11,737 nucleotides of DNA, from contig DBDH01000019.1 in the NCBI GenBank assembly GCA_002293455.1, positions 41,305 to 53,041 on the forward strand, written 5' to 3'. The stretch is from Treponema sp. UBA937. Its GTDB lineage: Bacteria > Spirochaetota > Spirochaetia > Treponematales > Breznakiellaceae. The notes below the pieces were generated by a model, which was not told the origin of the DNA, ran no database searches, and saw only the letters and a program-made list of their open reading frames with translations. This document shows positions 1 through 6,556 of this stretch, piece by piece (positions within the stretch are counted from its first letter, which is position 1; every line of letters starts with the position of its first letter). The position numbers were made by a program, and so were the translations under genes.

Positions 1-65
1 CCAAGTCATTTTTCGTAATTCTTATAATACAACAAATTACTGCAAAATGACAATTTCATAAAGTA

Positions 66-100
66 AACACTGATTTATGCTCGATGCATAAATCAGTGTT
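66..100. repeat. Perfect 15-bp inverted repeat (hairpin) upstream of the first gene
   Basis: Arm 66-80 (AACACTGATTTATGC) is perfectly complementary to arm 86-100, with the 5-base loop TCGAT. No T-run follows on the plus strand, so it is not a standard intrinsic terminator for a gene entering from the left. A TATAAT at 23-28 lies upstream, but its -35 would fall at the very edge of the window. If that is a promoter, the hairpin would lie in the 5' leader of the following gene. It could instead be a regulator-binding palindrome. Confidence 0.7.
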
Positions 101-164
101 ACCATAGAGGATGATTTCAACACAGAATGTGCATTTTTCCCCATTCTGTGGTATAGTTAATCAC

Positions 165-830
165 ATGAAAAGGTATATTCAAATTGCGGCCTGCATTTTG
201 ATGTTATTTGCAACAAATTTCCCGCTGAAAGCCTTGGAAGGCATTCAATGGCTTGCGCGGGGCGGAATGCTTGTTCTTCCCGAAGATAACGGCATGGAAT
301 CGGATCCTTCGCCGATTTTGTTTTCGCCCGGGGCCGCCGCGAGGTTATCTTTTTTCCATTATTTCGCTCTCGAAATTTCGCTTGATTTTTACATGACTCA
401 TTATCTTTATTCCGATACGCTTGACAGGGCAGTTCCCGCGGCGATAGAAAACCGCTCCGCCTTTGTGATTGGCTCGGTTCTGGGAATCCAGGCGGTATAT
501 CTGTTTAAGCCGCTCGATTCATGGACGATACGGGTATATGCGGGTCCCGCAATCGACATAAGAATCAGCCTGACTGCCGGAGGACTGGAAGGCGCCGATC
601 AAAAGGATGCCGCCAGCCAAACCAAAAAAGTTTCCTCTTATTTTTGGGAGCAGGGAAGATGGCTCTATCCTGTTGCCGGAATCGGGATGGATTTTGCGGT
701 AAACGACGACCTTTTGCTGGGCTTCGATTTACGGACCTGGTTTCCCATGTATAAACTCTGGACCAAAGAGGATTTACCCGATATTAACGGCTGGCGTTTC
801 GGCGCGGGTTTCACGATAACATTCGGGTAA
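165..830 (+). CDS. Predicted small outer-membrane beta-barrel protein (hypothetical)
   Basis: I do not recognise a named family. From the ATG at 165 the 221-residue product starts MKRYIQIAACILMLFATNF, a lysine/arginine-plus-hydrophobic export signal with probable cleavage near residue 24. An earlier in-frame ATG at 111 has GAGG touching the start codon (no spacer) and would put 18 polar residues in front of the signal peptide, so I prefer 165, although it has no clear ribosome binding site. The mature part has alternating aromatic/hydrophobic stretches typical of amphipathic beta-strands (RLSFFHYFALEISLDFYM, WTIRVYAGPAIDIRI, YPVAGIGMDFAV, LLLGFDLRTWFPMY). It ends in a strand-like FGAGFTITFG, as in small OmpA/OmpW-like barrels. 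It probably sits in the outer membrane; its role is unknown. Its last codons lie in a direct repeat that recurs at 1584-1614. Confidence 0.7.
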   Translation: MKRYIQIAACILMLFATNFPLKALEGIQWLARGGMLVLPEDNGMESDPSPILFSPGAAARLSFFHYFALEISLDFYMTHYLYSDTLDRAVPAAIENRSAFVIGSVLGIQAVYLFKPLDSWTIRVYAGPAIDIRISLTAGGLEGADQKDAASQTKKVSSYFWEQGRWLYPVAGIGMDFAVNDDLLLGFDLRTWFPMYKLWTKEDLPDINGWRFGAGFTITFG

Positions 831-834
831 TCGT
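804..834 (+). repeat. Left copy of 31-bp direct repeat flanking the toxin-antitoxin block
   Basis: Positions 804-834 match 1584-1614 in the same orientation at 27 of 31 bases, including a 13-bp exact core (CACGATAACATTC at 812-824). This copy encodes the last residues and stop codon of the barrel protein gene (GFTITFG then TAA). The sequence on either side of the two copies is unrelated. Confidence 0.75.
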
Positions 835-903
835 AAAAACATACAATGAGGCTATTTATTGACAGGCGGTACGTTATAGATTACTCAATGCTGAATCTTT
901 TCG

Positions 904-932
904 TTGCGAAATTTTCCTCAATGCGGTATAAT
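904..932 (+). promoter_or_regulatory. Predicted sigma-70 promoter of the toxin-antitoxin pair
   Basis: TTGCGA (904-909, 4/6 to consensus), a 17-bp spacer, then a consensus TATAAT (927-932). The expected transcription start is at about 939-940, which coincides with the ancestral ATG of the toxin at 940. No Shine-Dalgarno sequence fits between them, so the native mRNA may have been leaderless. Confidence 0.6.
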
Positions 933-942
933 AATTAAGATG

Positions 943-949
943 TTCACTG
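943..949 (+). repeat. Left target-site duplication TTCACTG
   Basis: TTCACTG at 943-949 recurs exactly at 1068-1074, directly bordering the hairpin element at 950-1067. Both copies fall on the same toxin codons (TTC ACT G..), which supports a duplication made by insertion. Confidence 0.75.
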
Positions 950-1067
950 AGCCTCTTGCAAAACTCGGTTAGTTTTGCAAGAGGCTCATGCGATTTCTCG
1001 CCTAAAGGCTGCAAAATACGCATTTTTAAGCGGTTGCAATTGCAAAAACTGGAGTTTTGCAATTGCC
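950..1067 (+). mobile_element. MITE-like, non-coding two-hairpin insertion element (about 118 bp)
   Basis: The element begins AGCCTCTTGCAAAACTC and ends with the reverse complement of GGCAATTGCAAAACTC, so its termini share TTGCAAAACTC as terminal inverted repeats. The left end folds into a perfect hairpin with the flank (arms 948-964 and 972-988, 17 bp, 7-base loop). The right end folds into a second one (1036-1050 with 1053-1066, one bulged A, 2-base loop). It has no coding capacity, so it would need a transposase in trans. Exact 7-bp direct repeats flank it, and excising it with one repeat repairs the toxin gene. A similar terminus is found inverted at 11719-11737. The exact left border is uncertain by a base or so. 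The parent transposon family is not recognised. Confidence 0.75.
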
Positions 1068-1319
1068 TTCACTGTCTACAAATTTAATGATTCTGCATTC
1101 AAGCACGGTATCACAGAAGATGATATCCGCAGAGCTTTCGTGTACCCGCTTTTTGATGGTCTCATTGAAGGATATGACAATAAATTTTTGCTCACAGGAT
1201 TTGACACCAGCGGCAATATGCTTGAGGTTATGTATAATCTTGTGGATGAACATACTGTGTATGTTTTTCATGCCATGCGGTGCCGTAAGGTTTTTCGTAT
1301 GCTGCGAAATCAAGACTAG
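975..1319 (+). CDS. BrnT-like toxin gene, 5' end interrupted by a hairpin element
   Basis: The conserved part starts at 1068 (FTVYKFNDSAFKHGI...) and runs 83 residues to the stop. It has a KHGI-x-EDIRRAF stretch, a central strand-rich region (NKFLLTGFDTSGNMLEVMYN) and a C-terminal HAMRCRK, a layout resembling BrnT/DUF497-type RNase toxins; the family call is from memory of motifs. The toxin lies just upstream of a small antitoxin-like gene, the usual order for brnT-brnA. The 950-1067 insertion (125 bp including the duplication, not a multiple of 3) separates the ancestral ATG at 940 from the body. Reading from 940 now stops at TAG 970-972 after ten codons. The downstream frame has no ATG before the middle of the protein; the only nearby start is TTG 975, two bases after that stop and inside the hairpin arm. 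It would add 31 element-encoded residues. The gene is probably inactive or poorly expressed by reinitiation. Confidence 0.6.
   Translation: MQEAHAISRLKAAKYAFLSGCNCKNWSFAIAFTVYKFNDSAFKHGITEDDIRRAFVYPLFDGLIEGYDNKFLLTGFDTSGNMLEVMYNLVDEHTVYVFHAMRCRKVFRMLRNQD
1068..1074 (+). repeat. Right target-site duplication TTCACTG
   Basis: Exact copy of 943-949. Read in the toxin frame it encodes F-T-V, the residues expected just after the start methionine of the intact toxin. Confidence 0.75.
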
Positions 1320-1327
1320 GAGAATAT

Positions 1328-1570
1328 ATGGCTATTATGTCCGAAGAAGAAGCTGACGCTCTGGACGATTTGCTGACCAAAACAACACCGAAAGTGAATC
1401 CCGCGGTTCGAGGTATCACAAGCCAAAAAGGGTTTAAAATGATAGCAGTGGATAATTTTTCTGCCGAATATATTACTTCTAAGGCTCTTGCTACCAGACA
1501 GACACCAGAAGAAATTATCCATGAACTCGTCAGCAAAGAGATTGCCGCCGATGTTCAACCGGTTCTATAA
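1328..1570 (+). CDS. Antitoxin-like small protein paired with the BrnT-like toxin
   Basis: The 80-residue product follows the toxin stop by 8 bases. An AGGAG at 1318-1322 overlaps the toxin stop codon with a 5-base gap to the ATG, so translation is likely coupled or at least independent of the damaged toxin start. The N-terminal half is acidic and probably disordered (MSEEEADALDDLLTKTTPK). The C-terminal half has a short strand then two helices (MIAVDNFSAEYITSKALA, TPEEIIHELVSKEIAA), like a ribbon-helix-helix DNA-binding fold in which the strand pairs between subunits. Such antitoxins neutralise the toxin and repress their own promoter. The order is unusual in that the putative DNA-binding part is C-terminal. 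Family membership is inferred from architecture and context, not from a recognised signature. The reading frame is intact despite the broken toxin. Confidence 0.55.
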   Translation: MAIMSEEEADALDDLLTKTTPKVNPAVRGITSQKGFKMIAVDNFSAEYITSKALATRQTPEEIIHELVSKEIAADVQPVL

Positions 1571-1575
1571 TGTTT

Positions 1576-2319
1576 CTACCAGTGCGGGGTCCACGATAAC
1601 ATTCCGGTAAGCGTTTTCACCGCCCATGACGCCATGAGCAGCCCCGCCGCCGGTGGAACAAAAGCCGTACTTCCCGGGGATAAGCGTTTTCGTTTTGCGG
1701 CGTTTTCATCATCCGGTTCGGAAACAAAATTCTTCACCGGCGTTTCTTTTGAGTAAACGACAGGCAGCGATTTTACGCCTCTCTTTTTTAGTTCCTGCCG
1801 CATAATCCTTGCCAAAGGACACACCGATGTTGCGTATATATCGGCAATTTCCAGCCGGGAAGGATCGGTCTTGTTGCCGGTTCCCATCGAACTGATGATC
1901 GGGATGCCAAGTTTTTTCGATGCCATGATTAAATCGATTTTTGACGAAACAGAATCGATGGCATCAATCACCACGGAAATCGAATCATCCAAAAGATCGG
2001 GAAAATGTTCTTCGGTATAAAAAACCGGCATGACCTCAACGTGAGCCGCGGGATTAATATCGAGGATTCTGTTTTTCATTACATCAACTTTTTTCTGACC
2101 AATCGTTGAATGCAGCGCGATGATCTGGCGGTTAATGTTGGAATATGTTACAACATCGTTATCGATCAAAATAAAAGAAGCGGCACCAGATCGGGCGAGA
2201 GCTTCCGCCGCGTAAGAACCAACTCCGCCGATTCCGAAAATTGCCGCTTTTGCGTTCTTCAAACATTGCAATGCTTCCTTGCCTAAAACGGTTTCTGTCC
2301 GGATGAATTGATTGATCAT
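1576..2319 (-). CDS. tcdA: tRNA threonylcarbamoyladenosine dehydratase (TcdA/CsdL, ThiF/E1-like)
   Basis: This ATP-dependent, E1-like enzyme activates the carboxylate of t6A37 in ANN-decoding tRNAs and cyclises it to ct6A in the cytoplasm. The 247-residue product begins MINQFIRTETVLGKEAL, as bacterial TcdA proteins do. It carries the Rossmann nucleotide-binding GIGGVGS (residues 29-35), the strand-end acidic IDNDVV (52-57), the NINRQ motif (61-65), DAIDS, and a C-terminal SFVPP-like STAFVPPAAGLL. A TTG start at 2382 would add 21 residues with no family counterpart; I chose the ATG at 2319 by homology, although no Shine-Dalgarno sequence is visible for either. The cysteine-rich insert of Firmicute homologues before STAFVPP is replaced by a short charged stretch (PDDENAAKRKR), so that metal-like site is absent. 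The final residues LSWTPHW are read from the 31-bp direct repeat. It converges with the antitoxin gene (5-bp gap) and diverges from the aldolase gene. Confidence 0.9.
   Translation of the reverse strand: MINQFIRTETVLGKEALQCLKNAKAAIFGIGGVGSYAAEALARSGAASFILIDNDVVTYSNINRQIIALHSTIGQKKVDVMKNRILDINPAAHVEVMPVFYTEEHFPDLLDDSISVVIDAIDSVSSKIDLIMASKKLGIPIISSMGTGNKTDPSRLEIADIYATSVCPLARIMRQELKKRGVKSLPVVYSKETPVKNFVSEPDDENAAKRKRLSPGSTAFVPPAAGLLMASWAVKTLTGMLSWTPHW
1584..1614 (+). repeat. Right copy of 31-bp direct repeat flanking the toxin-antitoxin block
   Basis: Matches 804-834 at 27/31 bases. On the plus strand this copy would read ...GSTITF then a residue and TAA, echoing the end of the barrel protein. 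On the minus strand it encodes the C-terminus of TcdA. It may mark the original tail-to-tail junction of those two genes. Confidence 0.7.
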
Positions 2320-2489
2320 ATCATCATCGTAAGGAAAGAAAGAACAAAGATCAATCATCAAAGAAAAATTAGCAGATAACAAAGGAAACGATTCGCTCTT
2401 TGTGAATTGCTCGCGGTTTCCTGATCTTTGGTTTAAAGGCTAGCCGTAAGCGGTTTCGATTTATATACTATTTTTGTGAGGAGACAACG

Positions 2490-3512
2490 ATGATAGATTT
2501 ACGAAGCGATACGGTTACCCAGCCTACCGATGAAATGCGGAAAGCAATGGCGGAAGCGCTCGTGGGAGATGATGTCTACGGAGATGATCCAACCATGAAT
2601 CGTCTGGAAGAACTTGCCGCAAAAAAAATGGGAAAAGAAGCGGCGGTGTTTGTTGTTTCAGGAACGATGGGAAACCAGCTTGCCGTCATGACTCATACTA
2701 AACGGGGTGATGAAATTATTCTGGGAAAGTACAGTCATGTTGTCCGCTACGAATGCGGCGCGGCGGCAGCATTGTCCCAGGTCAGTTTCTGCCAAGTTGA
2801 TAATCCCAACGGATTTATATACCCGGAAGATGCTGCGAACGGATTCCGCGGTTCCGATATTCACTTCCCTAAAACCGCTTTGCTCTGTTTGGAAAATGCC
2901 TTAGCCGGCGGCCGCGTTGTTCCCCTGGAGATAATGAAGGCGGCGTCAAGCGCGGCACATGAAAGAGGCGTTCCGGTGCATTTAGATGGGGCAAGAATTT
3001 TTAACGCCGCCCTGAGCCTTGGAATCGATGTAAAAGAAATCGCGGCCTGCGCCGACAGCGTGATGTTCTGTTTATCGAAGGGGCTTTGTGCTCCCGTGGG
3101 TTCCATCCTGGCAGGAAGCAAAGCGTTTATCGATAAGGCAAGAAGAAACCGGAAGATGCTCGGCGGCGGGATGCGGCAGTCCGGAGTTTTGGCGGCGCCC
3201 GGAATCATCGCTCTTGAAAAAATGACGCTTCGTCTTGGGGAAGATCACGAAAACGCAAAATACCTTGCGCGGAAATTACAGACGCTTGAATATGTCGAAT
3301 GCAGTCCTGAAGAAACTGAGATAAACATGGTTTTTTTCAATGTTACAAAACCCGGATTCGACCCGGCAGCTTACATGCATCACATGATGAAAAACAACAT
3401 CAAAGTATCCGGGGAAATATCACCGGGGCGTTACCGATATGTAACTCATAATAATATAACAAAACAGGACATCGATCTTGTGATTGACTGTCTTAAAGAA
3501 ATTGCATCATAA
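2490..3512 (+). CDS. ltaE: Low-specificity L-threonine aldolase (PLP, fold type I)
   Basis: It cleaves L-threonine and L-allo-threonine to glycine and acetaldehyde, a cytoplasmic source of glycine. The 340-residue product has the standard family length and starts with the hallmark MIDLRSDTVTQPTDEMRKAM. Visible active-site features are the GDDVYGDDPT loop (26-35), SGTMGN phosphate-binding segment (57-62), SH83 for stacking on the cofactor, HLDGAR with Asp166 holding the PLP ring nitrogen, and CLSKGL with Lys197 as the Schiff-base lysine. The RMLGGGMRQSG-type region near residue 225 is also conserved (KMLGGGMRQSG). The ribosome binding site GAGGAG (2478-2483) lies 6 bases before the ATG, and a TATACT (2464-2469) could be a -10 without a convincing -35. 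The gene is divergent from tcdA and is followed by a terminator. Whether it prefers threonine or allo-threonine cannot be told from sequence. Confidence 0.93.
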   Translation: MIDLRSDTVTQPTDEMRKAMAEALVGDDVYGDDPTMNRLEELAAKKMGKEAAVFVVSGTMGNQLAVMTHTKRGDEIILGKYSHVVRYECGAAAALSQVSFCQVDNPNGFIYPEDAANGFRGSDIHFPKTALLCLENALAGGRVVPLEIMKAASSAAHERGVPVHLDGARIFNAALSLGIDVKEIAACADSVMFCLSKGLCAPVGSILAGSKAFIDKARRNRKMLGGGMRQSGVLAAPGIIALEKMTLRLGEDHENAKYLARKLQTLEYVECSPEETEINMVFFNVTKPGFDPAAYMHHMMKNNIKVSGEISPGRYRYVTHNNITKQDIDLVIDCLKEIAS

Positions 3513-3514
3513 AC

Positions 3515-3546
3515 AAGAAGCCTTGCCGTAATCGGCAGGGTGTCTT
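3515..3546 (+). terminator. Intrinsic terminator after the threonine aldolase gene
   Basis: CCTTGCCG (3521-3528) pairs with CGGCAGGG (3533-3540) around a TAAT loop with one G-T wobble. The stem extends outward through AAGA/TCTT to 3515 and 3546, and a short T-run is at 3545-3547. It begins 2 bases after the aldolase stop codon. It argues that the ATG at 3548, which touches the terminator, is not the start of the following protease. Confidence 0.65.
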
Positions 3547-3577
3547 TATGGAAACTATCAGGACGGTCTGGAATGTT

Positions 3578-3606
3578 CTGACTTTTATTATTTCTCTTTT
3601 TATAGT
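3578..3606 (+). promoter_or_regulatory. Predicted sigma-70 promoter of the HtrA-like protease
   Basis: CTGACT (3578-3583, 4/6) and TATAGT (3601-3606, 5/6) are separated by 17 bp in an AT-rich stretch between the terminator and the protease ribosome binding site. It would give a leader of roughly 45 bases before GTG 3659. Confidence 0.5.
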
Positions 3607-3645
3607 ATATTTTAACCGTAGAGGCAATTTTTTTGAAGTTTTTTC

Positions 3646-3651
3646 AAGGAG
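3646..3651 (+). promoter_or_regulatory. Ribosome binding site that decides the protease start
   Basis: AAGGAG lies 7 bases upstream of the in-frame GTG at 3659. The longer in-frame candidate ATG at 3548 has only terminator sequence before it. Confidence 0.75.
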
Positions 3652-3658
3652 CTTTCCG

Positions 3659-4903
3659 GTGAAATTATATAGCAAAGGTCAATTGATATTTTTTTCTGTT
3701 TTGAGTGCTCTCATTGTAGTTATGTTTGCCGTCGGTATCGGCATTGTAAAATTTCCATTGAATAGTGAAAATCAGGTTGATGAAGAAGCCGGCAGGGGAA
3801 GCGCCGCCATCGGCGATCCTTTTGAAAAACTGGAGCTTCGGCAATCGGATTATATCGATCCCAGACTGCATCAAACAGGCGATTTAAGTTCCTTTACGGA
3901 AGATGAAAAGGAAAACATTTCAATCTACGAACAGCTCAACGAAGCGGTAGTCAACATCACAACCGAAACCGTAGCGATTAACTGGTTCCTTGAGCCGGTT
4001 CCCCAGGAAGGCGGTTCCGGGTCGGGATCGATTATCGATACGCGCGGCTATGTTCTTACGAACAATCATGTAATTGAGAACGCATATAAGGTGTTTATCA
4101 ATCTTGCCGACGGCAGCCAGTTTGAAGGCGAAGTAATCGGCACCGATCCTGAGAACGATTTGGCGGTGCTTAAGTTTAATCCGCCGCGGGAAGTGCAGCT
4201 TAAAACCGTTCCCTTCGGCGATTCCGGCAATTTGCGTGTCGGACAAAAAGTCGCGGCTATTGGAAACCCGTTTGCGCTTGAAAGAACTTTGACTGTGGGA
4301 ATTGTCTCCGGTCTCGGCCGCCCCATTCAAACATCAAGGCAAAATATCATACGTAACATGATTCAAACCGACGCGTCGATTAACCCGGGCAATTCCGGAG
4401 GACCGCTTCTGGATTCCCGCGGAAAGATGATCGGCATCAACACGATGATTTATTCGCCCACAGGCGGCAGTGTGGGGATCGGTTTTGCGGTTCCGGTAAA
4501 TACCGCAAAACGCGTTGTTGCCGAGCTGATTGAATTCGGCAAAGTCCGCCGCGGCTGGATTGACGCGTCCGTAGTTCAACTTTTCCCCGCTCTTGTCCGT
4601 CATGCGGAGCTGTCGGTTTCGCAAGGTTTGCTGGTTTCCAGAACCAGACGCGGCGGCTTTGCCGAACGCGCCGGAATCCGCCAGGGAACCGAACCCATCC
4701 GCTACGGTGCCAGCGTTATCTACATCGGGGGAGACGTCATCACTATGGTTGACGGCATCAAGGTAAATACCCTCGCGGATTTGTACTCAGCTTTGGAAGA
4801 CAACAAACCCGGCGAACAGATTAGCGTAGAAGTAAACCGGTCCGGAAGAACGGTTACCATGAACGTGGTTCTCGCCGACCGGGAAGAACTGCTGAGTCGG
4901 TAG
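3659..4903 (+). CDS. HtrA/DegS-type membrane-anchored serine protease with one PDZ domain
   Basis: An envelope protein-quality-control protease (peptidase family S1C). From GTG 3659 the product is 414 residues. It starts MKLYSKGQLIFF and has one uncleaved-looking transmembrane segment (about 8-30) that would anchor it in the inner membrane with the catalytic part in the periplasm. After a ~70-residue linker comes the trypsin-like domain with the triad His137 (TNNHVI), Asp167 (ENDLAVL) and Ser246 (NPGNSGGP). A single PDZ domain spans about 305-408, with GGDVITMVDGIKV marking its middle. One PDZ plus an N-terminal anchor matches DegS/HtrA2-like layout rather than two-PDZ DegP, though many bacteria have HtrA proteins of this kind that are not true DegS. 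The start is set by AAGGAG at 3646. A frame extension to ATG 3548 would add 37 residues including a second hydrophobic run. It is convergent with the next gene, with 5 bp between stops. Confidence 0.9.
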   Translation: MKLYSKGQLIFFSVLSALIVVMFAVGIGIVKFPLNSENQVDEEAGRGSAAIGDPFEKLELRQSDYIDPRLHQTGDLSSFTEDEKENISIYEQLNEAVVNITTETVAINWFLEPVPQEGGSGSGSIIDTRGYVLTNNHVIENAYKVFINLADGSQFEGEVIGTDPENDLAVLKFNPPREVQLKTVPFGDSGNLRVGQKVAAIGNPFALERTLTVGIVSGLGRPIQTSRQNIIRNMIQTDASINPGNSGGPLLDSRGKMIGINTMIYSPTGGSVGIGFAVPVNTAKRVVAELIEFGKVRRGWIDASVVQLFPALVRHAELSVSQGLLVSRTRRGGFAERAGIRQGTEPIRYGASVIYIGGDVITMVDGIKVNTLADLYSALEDNKPGEQISVEVNRSGRTVTMNVVLADREELLSR

Positions 4904-4908
4904 GAAGT

Positions 4909-6492
4909 CTACTGAATAAATCCTATGCCGATTCCGCCGAAACCTCCCCAGGAATTCTTTTCGTAAGAAAAGCCCGCCATGACGCTTATCACAAAAACCG
5001 AAGGCCGGGGGAAAAATTTGATTTCTCCGCCGAAAGATACCGGTCCCAGATTCATGCCGTCTTCAAAAAAATATTCCGTTCTGACCGATAAGCCGGAATT
5101 GAAAATAGCATGACGGTAAGCAATTCCGGCGGACAAGACGCCGCTGGGAATGCCGCTGTCCGGATACCCTTTTTCTCCCGCCCAAAGAACTCCCGGCGTG
5201 ATGAAAACCGCAAGCGAATTTCCAAAAGTCCAAGATACAGGCAGTGAAATATCAAGGCCGGTTTCCATGACGAAAGGAGTGATAGGACCTTCCTGCGCCC
5301 ATCCGTAGGATAGAACAGCCGCAAGCCCCAAAGGAAGTCCGCCGTTTTGAGAAAGAATTTGCCACTTTACAGAACCTCCGATTCCGATAATCGTTTCGCT
5401 TCCGAATTCGGGCGTAACATTTAAAGACAGAGAGGCTTCCAAAAAATCGAGGGGAGAAAAACGCAGCGAGAACGCAAGAGGCAGATTGCTCCAGGCTTTT
5501 TTTGCGGTTAAAGGTTTGCCGAAAAGCATTAACGCGTCAAGCTGATACGAACCCTGCGGCAAAATATCCGTTCCGGCGGCAAACAACAAGCCCGATTTTG
5601 CGGAAGCCATAGTTTCGGGAAATATCTGAATCGATGAATCAACTTCCACAGGAAGGCTGACGCTTTGCGTAAGCGGCGGATCTTCATTCCAGGGAATCGA
5701 TTCTGTATCAATATTGATGATATACGAACCGTCAGGAACAACCATACCGGCATTGTCTCTGCCGTCCCATCTTACCGTTTGGGACCAGCTTGTAAAAACT
5801 TCCAGGTTTTGCGAATACACTTCAGTGCCCTGACCGTTCATTATGCCGATTCTTCCCCGTCCCGGAGCGCTTACAGTAAATACGCATTCTACGGTTCCCA
5901 AAGAACCTGAATTCGCAGGATTAAAGCGGTTTCTCCTAAGACCCGCGTCACTCATGCTGTAGAGAGCACTTTTCATTTCCAGTTCAACAATTCTTGTTCT
6001 ATCCTGCACAATCCTTACCGTCACAGCGGCGTCCTCAAAACCGAACGCCCTTACCCTGACATTTTGGAACCCGACAGGCAGTGAAAGCGTATGTTTAATT
6101 TGATACTCGCCATCCACATAAATATCAGGATCGAAAGGCACCCAGGAAGGAACATCAGGCGCCTTTTTAGGACGTACTATGAGCGTGCCTAAGGCTTTTT
6201 TCATATCAAGAGAAACGACAATCCGGCCTCGCCGGGGTACGGTTACCACAACATGGCGGGACTCATATGTTTCCCGTACAAGCCAAATCATATACGAACC
6301 CGGCATAAGATCCGGCAAAGACAAAGGGCTATGCCCCCGCTCAATTCCATTTATATACACCCTGGCATTTGAAGGATCGCTCATAACAACGAGTCCACTG
6401 CCCTCTTGTTCTTCATACCTATCGGCAAAGGCAGCCTGGGAAAAAACAGCACAGAGGAATACTGCTATAAAAAAGATTTTTCTATGGCGCAT
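4909..6492 (-). CDS. Envelope protein with two PEGA domains, FlgD-like Ig fold and predicted C-terminal beta-barrel
   Basis: The 527-residue product has a cleavable signal peptide (MRHRKIFFIAVFLCAVFSQA, cleavage near AFA-D at 23). Residues about 33-97 form a PEGA domain (VVMSDPSNARVYINGIERGHSPL...LMPGSYMI), and 103-173 form a second, more divergent one (DIYVDGEYQIKHTLSLPVG). Residues about 200-262 match the FlgD-type Ig repeat (VRWDGRDNAGMVVPDGSYII). From about 320 to the end, glycine-rich alternating strands (IIGIGGSVKWQI, GLDISLPVSWTFG, VSFGGEIKFFP, FGGIGIGFIQ) suggest a beta-barrel that would put the C-terminus in the outer membrane. PEGA domains are associated with surface-layer or cell-wall-linked proteins; the precise role here is unknown. 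It lies 64 bp downstream of the solute-binding protein gene on the same strand, so it may be co-transcribed. No clear Shine-Dalgarno sequence precedes the ATG. Confidence 0.8.
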   Translation of the reverse strand: MRHRKIFFIAVFLCAVFSQAAFADRYEEQEGSGLVVMSDPSNARVYINGIERGHSPLSLPDLMPGSYMIWLVRETYESRHVVVTVPRRGRIVVSLDMKKALGTLIVRPKKAPDVPSWVPFDPDIYVDGEYQIKHTLSLPVGFQNVRVRAFGFEDAAVTVRIVQDRTRIVELEMKSALYSMSDAGLRRNRFNPANSGSLGTVECVFTVSAPGRGRIGIMNGQGTEVYSQNLEVFTSWSQTVRWDGRDNAGMVVPDGSYIINIDTESIPWNEDPPLTQSVSLPVEVDSSIQIFPETMASAKSGLLFAAGTDILPQGSYQLDALMLFGKPLTAKKAWSNLPLAFSLRFSPLDFLEASLSLNVTPEFGSETIIGIGGSVKWQILSQNGGLPLGLAAVLSYGWAQEGPITPFVMETGLDISLPVSWTFGNSLAVFITPGVLWAGEKGYPDSGIPSGVLSAGIAYRHAIFNSGLSVRTEYFFEDGMNLGPVSFGGEIKFFPRPSVFVISVMAGFSYEKNSWGGFGGIGIGFIQ

Positions 6493-6556
6493 AACAGTAA
6501 TATATCACATTTTTTGATAAATTGATATGAAAAGCCGCGATCCCGGAACCTAAACG

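Noticed and set aside
111..164. An 18-residue extension of the first gene from ATG 111
   Set aside because: GAGG directly abuts the ATG with no spacer, and the extension would place polar residues ahead of a good signal peptide.
948..988. The 17-bp hairpin as an intrinsic terminator of the barrel-protein gene
   Set aside because: It has no T-run, lies downstream of a consensus promoter, and is better explained as the left end of an inserted element flanked by a target duplication.
2320..2382. A 21-residue N-terminal extension of TcdA from TTG 2382
   Set aside because: TcdA proteins of this subgroup begin MINQF-RTE; the extension has no recognisable counterpart and no ribosome binding site.
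3548..3658. A 37-residue N-terminal extension of the protease from ATG 3548
   Set aside because: That ATG touches the aldolase terminator and lacks a ribosome binding site, whereas GTG 3659 has AAGGAG 7 bases upstream and starts directly with a normal signal-anchor.
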